Shown here: piece after piece, positions 16,030 through 24,206 of the stretch
How the letters are laid out: every line of letters begins with the position of its first letter
Position numbering within the stretch: position 1 is the first letter of the stretch
Assembly: GCA_023451375.1 (NCBI GenBank)
Contig: JAEXZS010000069.1
Coordinates: 1-42,885, forward strand
Reading direction: 5' to 3'
Length of the DNA: 42,885 nt
Source of the DNA: Pseudomonadota bacterium
GTDB taxonomy: Bacteria > Pseudomonadota > Alphaproteobacteria > Caulobacterales > Caulobacteraceae
Made by a program: the position numbers and the translations under genes
The notes under the pieces: model-generated
Told to the model about the DNA's origin: nothing
The model's input: only the letters and a program-made list of their open reading frames with translations
The model's database searches: none

Positions 16030-17529
16030 ATGCTCAAGCCCCGCCAGGACCTGAAGCCCAACACGGCCGCCTATGAGACCCAGGCGCTGGTCAAGCCCAC
16101 GGGCTTCCGCGAGTACGATGCGCGCTGGATCCTGGAGAAGGAGATCAACCTCCTGGGCGTTCAGGCGCTGGGTCTGGGCCTGGCGACCTATGTCCACGAG
16201 ATCGGCGTCCAGCCGAAGATCGTCACCGGCCATGACTTCCGGGGCTATTCGCTCAGCGTGAAGCAGGCGCTGATCCTCGGCCTGCTGGAAGGCGGCATGG
16301 AGGTGCTGGACGTGGGCCTGGCCCTGTCGCCCATGGCCTATTTCGGCCAGTTCGAACTGGACGCGCCCTGCGTCGCCATGGTCACCGCCAGCCACAACGA
16401 GAACGGCTGGACCGGCGTCAAGATGGGCGCCAATCCGCCCCTGACCTTCGGCCCCGACGAGATCGGCCGCCTGAAGGAGATCGTGCTGAACGGCCAGGGC
16501 GTGGCGCGCGAGGGCGGCAAGCTGGTCCGGGTCGAGGACTTCCGCGAGAAATACATCGCCGATGTCGCCTCCAAGGTCCAGGTCAAGCGCCCGCTGAAGG
16601 TGGTCTGCGCCTGCGGCAACGGCACGGCCGGCGCCTTCGCCCCCGAGGCGCTGCGCCGCATGGGCGTGGAGGTGATCGAGATGGACACCGAGCTGGACTT
16701 CACCTTCCCCAAATACAATCCGAACCCGGAAGACCACGCCATGCTGATGCAGATGGCCGCGAAGGTGAAGGAGACGGGCGCCGATCTGGCGCTGGGCTTC
16801 GACGGCGACGGCGATCGCTGCGGCGTGGTCGACGACACCGGAGAGGAGATCTTCGCCGACAAGATCGGCCTGATGCTGGCCCGCGATCTGTCCGCCATCC
16901 ACCCCAATGCGACCTTCGTCGTCGATGTGAAGTCGACCGGCCTCTACAAGACCGACGCGGTGCTGAAGGCCAACGGCGCCGAGACCGTCTACTGGAAGAC
17001 GGGCCACAGCTACATCAAGCGCAAGACCGCCGAGATCGGCGCCCTCGCCGGGTTCGAGAAGTCGGGACACTTCTTCATGGCCGGCGAGCTGGGCCACGGC
17101 TACGACGACGGCCTGGTCGCGGCGGGCGCGGTTTTGGCCATGCTGGACCGCAACCCGGGCAAGACGCTGTCGGAGCTGAAGGCGGCCCTGCCGGACGCCT
17201 GGACCAGTCTGACCATGAGCCCGCACTGCGACGACGAGCTGAAGTACGAGGTGCTTGAGCGGATCGTGAAGGAATACTCCGACCTGGCCGAGGCCGGCGG
17301 CGAGATCCTGGGGCGCAAGATCGTCGAGGCCATCACCGTCAACGGCGTTCGGGTGCACCTGGAGGACGGGTCGTGGGTGCTGGTCCGCGCCTCGTCCAAC
17401 AAGCCGGAGCTTGTCGTGGTGGTCGAAAGCATGCGCTCCGAGGACGACATGCGCGACCTGTTCCGCAAGGAAGTGAAGCCGCGCCTGGCCGCCTATCCGG
17501 AGATCGGCGCCTTCAACCAGGAAATCTGA
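16030..17529 (+). CDS. Phosphomannomutase/phosphoglucomutase
   Basis: A 499-residue alpha-D-phosphohexomutase. The phosphoserine loop VTASHNENGW, the metal-binding loop GFDGDGDRCG (about 265-275), the sugar-binding GFEKSGHFF and the phosphate-binding RASSNKPEL are all intact in order, marking the four domains. These enzymes move phosphate between C6 and C1 of mannose or glucose, feeding GDP-mannose and UDP-glucose for surface polysaccharide. Substrate choice between Man-6-P and Glc-6-P cannot be decided from the sequence. The ATG at 16030 gives the usual length; upstream in-frame extension has no family similarity. Confidence 0.94.
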   Translation: MLKPRQDLKPNTAAYETQALVKPTGFREYDARWILEKEINLLGVQALGLGLATYVHEIGVQPKIVTGHDFRGYSLSVKQALILGLLEGGMEVLDVGLALSPMAYFGQFELDAPCVAMVTASHNENGWTGVKMGANPPLTFGPDEIGRLKEIVLNGQGVAREGGKLVRVEDFREKYIADVASKVQVKRPLKVVCACGNGTAGAFAPEALRRMGVEVIEMDTELDFTFPKYNPNPEDHAMLMQMAAKVKETGADLALGFDGDGDRCGVVDDTGEEIFADKIGLMLARDLSAIHPNATFVVDVKSTGLYKTDAVLKANGAETVYWKTGHSYIKRKTAEIGALAGFEKSGHFFMAGELGHGYDDGLVAAGAVLAMLDRNPGKTLSELKAALPDAWTSLTMSPHCDDELKYEVLERIVKEYSDLAEAGGEILGRKIVEAITVNGVRVHLEDGSWVLVRASSNKPELVVVVESMRSEDDMRDLFRKEVKPRLAAYPEIGAFNQEI

Positions 17530-17572
17530 CGCTGCCGGGCGGATAGCCGCCACCGCTGCTCCGATACCCCCG

Positions 17573-17681
17573 CCGTCATCCTCGGGTTTCACCCGAGGAC
17601 CGGAGGTTCAGCGGCGCATGCGATGCCGGCGGTTCAGCGCCCGTTCCACGCCGATCCCCGGGCCGAGCCCGAGGATGACGG
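17573..17681. repeat. Composite palindromic repeat (REP/BIME-like)
   Basis: CCGTCATCCTCGGG at 17573-17586 and its exact complement CCCGAGGATGACGG at 17668-17681 bracket about 80 bases. The left copy also contains its own hairpin, CCTCGGGT-TTC-ACCCGAGG (17580-17598). It sits between convergent genes, where REP elements usually lie. Palindromes of this style are widespread intergenic repeats in alphaproteobacteria. It may also act as a terminator for both flanking genes. Confidence 0.65.
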
Positions 17682-17728
17682 AAGGGGGCGGGCTCCCCAC
17701 CCGCATTCACGAGCGGGGAGCCTGTCGA

Positions 17729-18511
17729 TCAGTCCTGATACACGTCGCCCGACCCGGAGATGTCCGTCGTCAGCTTCGACGGCCGATCCGTCAGGGCCAC
17801 GTCGCCCGAGCCGGAGATGCGGATCGAGGTCTCGCCGGTCGGCGCGATGCGGGCGTCGCCCGAACCGGAGATGTCCACCGAGGCGGTTCCCGTCGCCAGG
17901 TCCTCGAGGCTGGCCTCGCCGGAGCCCGAGATGTCCAGATCCAGGGCTTCGGTGCGGCCCGACGCCCGGACCTCGGCCGATCCAGAGACCTCGATCGCCA
18001 GCGACGGCTGGTCGTAACCGGCGATGGACAGGTCGCCCGAGCCGTTGACCTCGAAGCGGTCCAGGTTGGGCGCGGTGACCGTCACGCGCAGTTCGTCACG
18101 CTCCGAACGGGCGTCGATCCCGTCTTTGCTCCAGCCGAAGACGATGCGCTCGTCGCCTTCCGCCAGGAACAGACGGCCGTTCTCCAGCCGGACGCGATCG
18201 GCCAGGCCCTTCGGGCCGGCGACCACCACCGTAGCGGCGTCGCCTTGGACGTAGTCGACGTCTATGGAGGAATCGACGCGCAGGGTGCGGCCGCCGGTCC
18301 AGGCCAGGGTGCGGGTCACGTGCGGCCCCAGGTCGTCGGTCCCGCCGCCCTTGATGCGCTCGATACGCACGGTCTCGCCGTCGTCGTCGTGGATGGTCCA
18401 GGCCCAGCCGTGGCGCTGCAGGTCCTGACCGCCCAGGGCGACCGCGCCGCCCAGGGCGGCGATACACAGCACCAGGGCGGCGCCCGCGATGATGAACAAG
18501 GTGCGGATCAT
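17729..18511 (-). CDS. DUF2807 (GIN domain) envelope protein
   Basis: A 260-residue protein with an N-terminal membrane anchor or signal (about 3-27) and a C-terminal beta-solenoid of repeats with VNGSGDLSI, VSGSAEV, DISGSGEASL, DISGSGDARI, RISGSGDVAL and DISGSGDVYQD. This Gly-Ser-Gly-Asp ladder is the hallmark of DUF2807 (putative head of auto-transporter adhesins). It overlaps the HAAS gene start by four bases (ATGA), forming the end of a PadR-HAAS-DUF2807 operon. Such triads are associated with envelope-stress control; the molecular role is unknown. Confidence 0.9.
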   Translation of the reverse strand: MIRTLFIIAGAALVLCIAALGGAVALGGQDLQRHGWAWTIHDDDGETVRIERIKGGGTDDLGPHVTRTLAWTGGRTLRVDSSIDVDYVQGDAATVVVAGPKGLADRVRLENGRLFLAEGDERIVFGWSKDGIDARSERDELRVTVTAPNLDRFEVNGSGDLSIAGYDQPSLAIEVSGSAEVRASGRTEALDLDISGSGEASLEDLATGTASVDISGSGDARIAPTGETSIRISGSGDVALTDRPSKLTTDISGSGDVYQD

Positions 18512-19101
18512 GACGCGGCTCCCGGGACGGGGGTGGACGATTGCGGTTCCAGCGCCGGCTTCAGCAGGCGGTAGTGAAGGCGGGCGAACCAGACCAGCCC
18601 GTTGACCAGCCAGATAGTGACGACGGCCAGCAGGGCGGCCAGGAAGACCGCGCCCGCCATCAGGCCCAGGCCCATCAGGATGGCCGCCAGCGGCCCCCCG
18701 GGAAAGCCGGCGAACGGCCCCGCGACCATGACCCCGCCGCCCGCGAAGAACAGGGCGATCGCGGCGATGAAGAAGCCGAACAGGGTTCCCACCACGCCCA
18801 TCAGGATGGGTAGCAGGATCAGGATGTCGATCGCGCCCAGGCCCAGCACCGCGAAGACGGCGGAGGCGGCGGCCGAGGGGTTCTTCTCCTGATGCCAGCG
18901 CTGGATGCCGGCCTCGGCCTTCAGTTCGCGCGCCAGCCGGGCGGGGTCGCCCAGGGCGGCGGCCACCTCGGCCTCGGTGCGGCCTGCCGCGAGGCCGTCA
19001 TCGAAATGGGTTTCGTAGTCGGCGACGATGTCGTTGGCGGTCGTGGTCGGCAGGCCGACAAGACCGTTTTTCAGACGGGCGATGAATTCCGCGCGCGTCA
19101 T
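18508..19101 (-). CDS. HAAS-domain (DUF1700-like) membrane protein
   Basis: A 197-residue protein. The first ~75 residues form the HAAS domain: EFIARLKNGL, DIVADYETHFDDGLAAGRTE and EVAAALGDPARLARELKAE. Four or so membrane helices follow (about 80-180). HAAS proteins are commonly encoded next to PadR repressors and are thought to transmit membrane signals. It overlaps the PadR stop and the DUF2807 start by ATGA on both sides, so the three are one translationally coupled unit. A second HAAS gene is at 30884. Confidence 0.88.
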   Translation of the reverse strand: MTRAEFIARLKNGLVGLPTTTANDIVADYETHFDDGLAAGRTEAEVAAALGDPARLARELKAEAGIQRWHQEKNPSAAASAVFAVLGLGAIDILILLPILMGVVGTLFGFFIAAIALFFAGGGVMVAGPFAGFPGGPLAAILMGLGLMAGAVFLAALLAVVTIWLVNGLVWFARLHYRLLKPALEPQSSTPVPGAAS

Positions 19102-19451
19102 TGGGCTCCCTCCGGTTGAGCTTGGGTCGCGTCGTCGGCCACGATGGCGTCGACGGCGCGGGTGAAGGCGTTCCACTCAGCGGTCTGGGCGACCAGGGCC
19201 GCACGGCCCGCCTCGGTCAGGCGGTAGTATTTGCGCGACGGGCCGGCGGAGGACTCGACCAGATAGGTCTCCACCAGGCCGTCGGTCTGCATGCGGCGCA
19301 TCAGGGGGTAGATTGTGCCTTCCCCCATGTCGATCGCCTCCGACAACCGGCTGGCGATCTCATAGGCGTAGCTGTCCGCCCGGTTCAGAAGCGCAAGAAC
19401 GCACAGCGCCAGCACTCCCTTCTTCAGCTGTATCTCGATGGTTTCAGGCAC
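19098..19451 (-). CDS. PadR-family transcriptional regulator
   Basis: A 117-residue winged-helix repressor. The PadR pattern is QLKKGVLALCVLALL, DSYAYEIASRLSE, MGEGTIYPLMRRMQTDGLVE and RKYYRLTEAGRAAL. The C-terminal helix pairs for dimerisation. It is first in the PadR-HAAS-DUF2807 operon and probably represses it; a duplicated 11-mer upstream is a good candidate for its binding site. Ligand unknown. Confidence 0.92.
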   Translation of the reverse strand: MPETIEIQLKKGVLALCVLALLNRADSYAYEIASRLSEAIDMGEGTIYPLMRRMQTDGLVETYLVESSAGPSRKYYRLTEAGRAALVAQTAEWNAFTRAVDAIVADDATQAQPEGAQ

Positions 19452-19483
19452 CTCGATCTCTCCTGTGATGGAGATTGACTACG

Positions 19484-19511
19484 GCAAGGTATCTGTCGAC
19501 GCAAGGTAGCT
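19484..19511 (-). promoter_or_regulatory. Direct-repeat operator candidate upstream of padR
   Basis: GCAAGGTATCT (19484-19494) and GCAAGGTAGCT (19501-19511) are near-identical 11-mers whose starts are 17 bases apart, 33 to 60 bases before the PadR start. On the coding strand each reads TACCTTGC. The position over the promoter fits autorepression by PadR. Confidence 0.45.
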
Positions 19512-19611
19512 ATCGAAACATGACACCGATTTAATTGGAGTGTGGGAGGGGGCGGGTTTTCAGCCTCTGGGCGTTGTTCGCTTGGCAAGCCGAAAACGAT
19601 CCGATAGGGAC

Positions 19612-19671
19612 CCCACAAGCGCCGGGCGTGGGGATCGCGCCAGCGTGATTACTTGCGATCCATTCGCAAGT
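19612..19671 (+). promoter_or_regulatory. Two hairpins in the ctaC leader
   Basis: CCCCAC (19612) pairs with GTGGGG (19628), and ACTTGCGA (19651) pairs exactly with TCGCAAGT (19664) across a 5-base loop, ending 20 bases before the ctaC ATG. The second could be an operator or a leader RNA stem that affects ribosome access. A TTG at 19653, which would extend the gene, lies inside this stem and is unlikely to be the start. Confidence 0.4.
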
Positions 19672-19691
19672 GTCTGCTGCAGAACGGTTTT

Positions 19692-20750
19692 ATGGGGACT
19701 TCTCTGATGGGGATGGGCACGGGAGCCCGAGGAACGCTCAAGGGCGCCGTCACGACGGCCGTTCTGGGCGCCGGCATGGCGGTGTTTTCCGCCGCGCCGA
19801 CCTGGGCGCAGGACTTGATGGGACAGCCGACGCCGGGCGGCATCGGGCTGCAACCGGCCGCTTCGCCGCTGAAGCATGACGCGCACTTCTTCCACGACAT
19901 CATCCTGATGCCGATCATCACGGCCATCACCCTGCTGGTGCTGGGCCTGCTGATCTGGATCGTGATCCGCTACAACAAGAAGTCGAATCCGACTCCGGCT
20001 CGTTGGAGCCACAACACGGCGATCGAGATTGTCTGGACGGTGGCGCCGGTGGTGATCCTGCTGTTCATCGCGCTGTTCTCGTTCCGTCTGCTCTTCGCCT
20101 ATCACGACATGCCGACGCCGGACCTGACGGTGAAGGTCACGGGCAACCAGTGGAACTGGGCCTATGAATATCCGGACCAGAGCGTGCCGGAATACATCTC
20201 CAACATGCTGCCGGAAGACGAGGCGCGCGCCCAGGGCGTGCCCTATCGCCTGGCCGCGGACGAGCCGATGGTCGTGCCGGTCGGCAAGACCGTCCGCCTG
20301 CTGGTCACCGCCGCCGACGTGATCCACGCCGTGGCCCTGCCGGCCTTCGGCCTGAAGACCGACGCCGTCCCGGGCAAGGTCAACGAGACCTGGTTCAGGG
20401 CCGAGCGCACCGGCGTCTTCTACGGCCAATGCTCCGAGCTGTGCGGCGTCGACCACGCCTTCATGCCGCTCCAGATCAATGTCGTCACCCAAGCCGAGTT
20501 CGAGCGCTGGGTCGCCTCCAAGGGCGGCTCGATGACCCCGCCGGCCGTCGCCGCGGCGGGGGGCACCGCCGCCCAGGTCCAGGCCGGAACCACCGGCGCT
20601 CCGGTCGTCGGCCAGGCCACCACCGGCCCCGAGGCCGGCGGAACCACGGTCCCGACCGCCCAGACGGCGACCACGCCGACGACGACTCCGGCGGCCGCCG
20701 CGGCCGCTCCCGCTCAACCCGCCCCGGCCTCCGCGCCGGCGGCCCAGTAG
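19692..20750 (+). CDS. ctaC: Cytochrome c oxidase subunit II
   Basis: A 352-residue subunit II of an aa3-type oxidase. A signal peptide ends near APTWAQ, two membrane helices lie at about 72-95 and 110-135, and the periplasmic cupredoxin domain carries the CuA site: His212 in VIHAVALP, then Cys247, Cys251, His255 and Met258 in CSELCGVDHAFM. The aromatic patch NQWNWAYEYPD that passes electrons from cytochrome c is intact. Residues ~280-352 are a low-complexity Ala/Thr/Pro/Gly tail not found in most homologues. The ATG at 19692 was chosen because an upstream TTG lies in a hairpin. It precedes ctaD by 22 bases. Confidence 0.95.
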   Translation: MGTSLMGMGTGARGTLKGAVTTAVLGAGMAVFSAAPTWAQDLMGQPTPGGIGLQPAASPLKHDAHFFHDIILMPIITAITLLVLGLLIWIVIRYNKKSNPTPARWSHNTAIEIVWTVAPVVILLFIALFSFRLLFAYHDMPTPDLTVKVTGNQWNWAYEYPDQSVPEYISNMLPEDEARAQGVPYRLAADEPMVVPVGKTVRLLVTAADVIHAVALPAFGLKTDAVPGKVNETWFRAERTGVFYGQCSELCGVDHAFMPLQINVVTQAEFERWVASKGGSMTPPAVAAAGGTAAQVQAGTTGAPVVGQATTGPEAGGTTVPTAQTATTPTTTPAAAAAAPAQPAPASAPAAQ

Positions 20751-20772
20751 TTTCGCGAGAGGCTGAAAGACG

Positions 20773-22425
20773 ATGGCCACCGCAGCCGCCGCCCATGACC
20801 ACGACCACGGTCACAAGATGGGCTTCTTCACCCGCTGGTTCCTGTCCACCAACCACAAGGACATCGGCCTGCTGTACCTGGGCTTCGCGATCTTCGCGGG
20901 CCTGATCGGCGGCGCCCTGTCCGGCCTGATCCGCTGGGAGCTGGCCGAGCCGGGCATCCAGCTGTTCAAGGAAGGCACCATCATCCAGCAGCTGGGCCTC
21001 GTGGAGGCGACCAAGCACGGCTACAACGTGACGGTCACCGCCCACGCCCTGATCATGGTGTTCTTCGTCGTCATGCCGGCGACGATGGGCGGTTTCGCCA
21101 ACTATTTCGTGCCGATCATGATCGGGGCGCCGGACATGGCCTTCCCGCGCATGAACAACATCTCCTTCTGGCTGCTGTTCTTCGCCTTCGTCCTGCTGTG
21201 CCTGTCGATGTTCGTCGACGGCGGGCCGGGCCGCGGCTTCGGCGGCGGCTGGACGGCCTATCCGCCGCTGTCCACGACCGGCCACACCGGCCCGGCCTTC
21301 GACCTGGCGATCTTCTCGCTCCACGTCGCCGGCGCCAGCTCGATCCTGGGCGCCATCAACTTCATCACGACCATCTTCAACATGCGCGCACCGGGCATGA
21401 CCCTGCACCGCATGCCGCTGTTCGCCTGGGGCGTGCTGATCACCGCCTTCCTGCTGCTGCTGTCGCTGCCGGTCCTGGCGGGCGCCATCACCATGCTGCT
21501 GACGGACCGCAACTTCGGCACCAGCTTCTTCAATCCGGCCGGCGGCGGCGACCCGGTGATGTACCAGCACCTGTTCTGGTTCTTCGGCCACCCCGAAGTC
21601 TACATCATGATCCTGCCGGGCTTCGGCATCATCAGCCACATCGTCTCGACCTTCAGCCGCAAGCCGATCTTCGGCTATCTGGCGATGGCCTACGCCATGG
21701 TCGCGATCGGCTTCATCGGCTTCATCGTGTGGGCGCACCACATGTACACCGTGGGCATGAGCATCAACCTGCGCGCCTATTTCGTGGCCGCGACGATGAT
21801 CATCGCGGTGCCGACGGGGGTGAAGATCTTCAGCTGGATCGCCACCATGTGGGGCGGCTCGATCACCTTCAAGACGCCGATGCTGTGGGCGATGGGCTTC
21901 ATCTTCCTGTTCACCGTCGGCGGCGTGACCGGCGTGGTCCTGTCGAACGCCGGGATCGATTACAGCCTGCACGACACCTACTACGTCGTGGCGCACTTCC
22001 ACTACGTGCTGTCGCTGGGCGCCGTCTTCTCGATCTTCGCGGGCTTCTACTACTGGTTCGAGAAGATGTTCGGCGTGAAGTACAACGAGTTCCTGGGCCA
22101 GCTGCACTTCTGGATCATGTTCATCGGCGTGAACATCATCTTCTTCCCGCAGCACTTCCTGGGCCTGCAGGGCATGCCGCGTCGCTACATCGACTATCCG
22201 GAAGCCTACACCCTGTGGAACCACGTCTCTTCGGTAGGCTACGCCATCACCGTGGTGGGCGTGCTGGTCTTCCTGGTCATGCTGGCCGAGGCCGCCATCC
22301 GTCGCCGTCAGGGCGTGGCCAATCCGTGGGGCGAAGGCGCCACCACGCTGGAGTGGACCCTGTCCTCGCCCCCGCCGCAGCACCAGTTCAACGAGCTGCC
22401 GGTGGTCAAGGCCGACGAGCACTGA
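20773..22425 (+). CDS. ctaD: Cytochrome c oxidase subunit I
   Basis: A 550-residue, 12-helix catalytic subunit. Haem a ligands are His91 (TVTAHALIM) and His410, haem a3 is His408 (VVAHFHYVLSLG), and CuB is held by His273 (FFGHPEVY), His322 and His323 (WAHHMYTVG). The cross-linked Tyr277 is present, as expected of an A-type oxidase. The N-terminus is His/Asp-rich (AHDHDHGHK). It reduces oxygen to water and pumps protons in the inner membrane. It follows ctaC directly and ends before a strong terminator. Confidence 0.98.
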   Translation: MATAAAAHDHDHGHKMGFFTRWFLSTNHKDIGLLYLGFAIFAGLIGGALSGLIRWELAEPGIQLFKEGTIIQQLGLVEATKHGYNVTVTAHALIMVFFVVMPATMGGFANYFVPIMIGAPDMAFPRMNNISFWLLFFAFVLLCLSMFVDGGPGRGFGGGWTAYPPLSTTGHTGPAFDLAIFSLHVAGASSILGAINFITTIFNMRAPGMTLHRMPLFAWGVLITAFLLLLSLPVLAGAITMLLTDRNFGTSFFNPAGGGDPVMYQHLFWFFGHPEVYIMILPGFGIISHIVSTFSRKPIFGYLAMAYAMVAIGFIGFIVWAHHMYTVGMSINLRAYFVAATMIIAVPTGVKIFSWIATMWGGSITFKTPMLWAMGFIFLFTVGGVTGVVLSNAGIDYSLHDTYYVVAHFHYVLSLGAVFSIFAGFYYWFEKMFGVKYNEFLGQLHFWIMFIGVNIIFFPQHFLGLQGMPRRYIDYPEAYTLWNHVSSVGYAITVVGVLVFLVMLAEAAIRRRQGVANPWGEGATTLEWTLSSPPPQHQFNELPVVKADEH

Positions 22426-22447
22426 TCGTCAGCCCACACGCGTAAAA

Positions 22448-22483
22448 AGAAGGCCGCCCTTTCCGACGAAGGGGCGGCCTTCT
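22448..22483 (+). terminator. Hairpin terminator after ctaD
   Basis: AGAAGGCCGCCCTTT pairs with AAGGGGCGGCCTTCT (one mismatch) around a short loop, preceded by an A-run and followed by CTGCTTT. It lies 23 bases after ctaD and separates ctaCD from the assembly genes, possibly as an attenuator setting their lower level. Confidence 0.8.
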
Positions 22484-22513
22484 GCTTTCCGGTATGCTAA
22501 GCCGCCCGCGACC

Positions 22514-23479
22514 ATGACCGACGTCCAGACCCGCCCCGTCATCTCCACGGCCCAGCCGGAAGACTATTTCCAGCTGCTGAAGCCGCGCGTCATGTCGCTG
22601 GTGGTGTTCACCGCCGCGACTGGCCTGGTGGTCGCGCCGGGCTCGATCAATCCCTTGGTGGCCGCCATCGCCGTGCTGTGCATCGCCGTCGGCGCGGGCG
22701 CGGCCGGGGCGCTGAACATGGCGCTGGAGGGCGAGACCGACGCCCTGATGCGGCGCACGCGCGGCCGTCCCGTCGCCGCCGGCCGGGTGCGCAAGAACGA
22801 GGCCATGGCCTTCGGCGTCATCCTCAGCCTGTTCTCGGTCATGCTGCTGGGCATGAACGCCAACTGGCTGGCGGCGGGGCTGCTGGCCCTGACCATCGTC
22901 TATTACGCCGGCTTCTACACCCTGCTGCTCAAGCGCCGCACGCCCCAGAACATCGTCATCGGCGGGGCGGCCGGCGCCTTCCCTCCGGTGATCGGCTGGG
23001 CCGCCGCGACCGGAGAGGCGCCGTGGCAGGCGTGGCTGCTGTTCCTGATCATCTTCCTGTGGACCCCGCCGCACAGCTGGGCGCTGGCGCTGTATTCCGC
23101 CGGCGACTACGCCAAGGCCGGCATCCCGATGATGCCCGTGGTGCGCGGCGCCCGCTCCACCCGCCTGCAGATCCTCATCTACAGCCTGGTCTTCGTCCCC
23201 GCCGCCATCGCCCCCGCCGTCTTCGGCATGGGCGGGCTGATCTATCTGGCGGTCTCGGTTCTGGGCGGCCTGGGCTTCCTGGGGCTGGCCCTGCGTCTCC
23301 AGCGCTCCCGCGCGGGGGACGAGCCCGACAAGACCGAAGCGGTGGGGCGCGAAGCCGCATTGTACGACGTGCGCGCCCAGGCCAAACCGGCCCGCGACCT
23401 GTTCGCCTTCTCCATCCTCTATCTGATGGCGCTGTTCGCGGCGCTGCTGGTCGAGGCCCTGTCCGGTATGGGAGCGTAA
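22514..23479 (+). CDS. ctaB: Protohaem IX farnesyltransferase (haem O synthase)
   Basis: A 321-residue UbiA-family membrane prenyltransferase that adds a farnesyl group to haem b, the first step to haem a for ctaD. Motifs: YFQLLKPRVMSLVVFT at the N-terminus, the Asp-rich loop ending ETDALMRRTRGRPVAAGRV, and YTLLLKRRTPQNIVIGGAAG. The first motif reads NMALEGETD rather than the more usual Asn-Asp-Trp-x-Asp style, a variant that keeps one Asp. About eight or nine helices. It is followed four bases later by a small membrane gene and then ctaG. Confidence 0.94.
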   Translation: MTDVQTRPVISTAQPEDYFQLLKPRVMSLVVFTAATGLVVAPGSINPLVAAIAVLCIAVGAGAAGALNMALEGETDALMRRTRGRPVAAGRVRKNEAMAFGVILSLFSVMLLGMNANWLAAGLLALTIVYYAGFYTLLLKRRTPQNIVIGGAAGAFPPVIGWAAATGEAPWQAWLLFLIIFLWTPPHSWALALYSAGDYAKAGIPMMPVVRGARSTRLQILIYSLVFVPAAIAPAVFGMGGLIYLAVSVLGGLGFLGLALRLQRSRAGDEPDKTEAVGREAALYDVRAQAKPARDLFAFSILYLMALFAALLVEALSGMGA

Positions 23480-23483
23480 AGCC

Positions 23484-23666
23484 ATGCGTCTGACCCCCGA
23501 CGAACTGCGCGCCCGCAAGCGCCGCAACCGCTTCCTCGCCCTGGGCCTGATCGCCTTCATCGTGCTGGTCTTCCTGACCACCGTCCTGCGCCTGCAGCAG
23601 AACCAGGCCGACGCCCGCGCCGAGCTCGCCGCCGCCCAACTCGCCCCCGCCGGAGCCGCCCGATGA
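23484..23666 (+). CDS. Small single-TM protein of the cta locus (CoxF-like)
   Basis: A 60-residue protein with a basic N-terminus RARKRRNRF, one membrane helix (about 18-37) and an Ala-rich tail. Genes of this size and shape occur between ctaB and ctaG in alphaproteobacteria and are often labelled CoxF or 'oxidase assembly'. It overlaps ctaG by four bases (ATGA), so translation is coupled. A role in oxidase assembly is inferred from position. Confidence 0.75.
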   Translation: MRLTPDELRARKRRNRFLALGLIAFIVLVFLTTVLRLQQNQADARAELAAAQLAPAGAAR

Positions 23667-24202
23667 GGAAGGACCGCAAGAACGCCATCGCCATCGCCTG
23701 CGTCCTGGGCGTCATGGGCATGACCGGCGCGGCCTTCGCGGCCGTGCCGCTGTACCAGATGTTCTGCCAGGTCACCGGCTTCGACGGCACGGTGCGCAAG
23801 GCCGACAAGGCCCCCGACACCATCCTGGACCAGACGGTTCTGGTGCGCTTCGACACCAACGTCCGCGGCGTGCCGATGAAGTTCGTCTCCGAACAGACGA
23901 CCCAGCGCGTCCGCATCGGCGAGACCGGCCTGGCCTATTTCGACGTCACCAACACCTCGGACCAGCCGATCCAGGTCCGCGCCGGCTACAACGTCGTGCC
24001 CGAATACACCGGCCCCTATTTCCAGAAGCTGCAGTGCTTCTGCTTCGAGACCCAGACCCTGGCCGCCGGCGAGACCCGCCAGTTCCCGGTCCAGTATTTC
24101 ATCGCCCCCGAGCTGGCCACCGACCGCGAGGCCAGGGGCGCCCGCGAAATCACCCTCAGCTACACCTTCTACCCCTCCGACGACCCGGCCGCGCAGGGCT
24201 AG
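23663..24202 (+). CDS. ctaG: Cytochrome c oxidase assembly protein CtaG/Cox11
   Basis: A 179-residue copper chaperone that delivers CuB to subunit I. One N-terminal helix (about 8-28) anchors an immunoglobulin-like periplasmic domain. Markers are VPLYQMFCQVTGFDGT, the copper-binding KLQCFCFETQTL, and a closing ITLSYTFYP. Length is close to the family. Normally a subunit III gene (ctaE) follows; here the next gene is in the opposite orientation. Confidence 0.96.
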   Translation: MRKDRKNAIAIACVLGVMGMTGAAFAAVPLYQMFCQVTGFDGTVRKADKAPDTILDQTVLVRFDTNVRGVPMKFVSEQTTQRVRIGETGLAYFDVTNTSDQPIQVRAGYNVVPEYTGPYFQKLQCFCFETQTLAAGETRQFPVQYFIAPELATDREARGAREITLSYTFYPSDDPAAQG

Positions 24203-24206
24203 GGGC

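Noticed and set aside
20485..22422. A 645-residue open frame opposite ctaD
   Set aside because: Antisense shadow of a strongly conserved gene, His/Asp/Gln-rich and without motifs.
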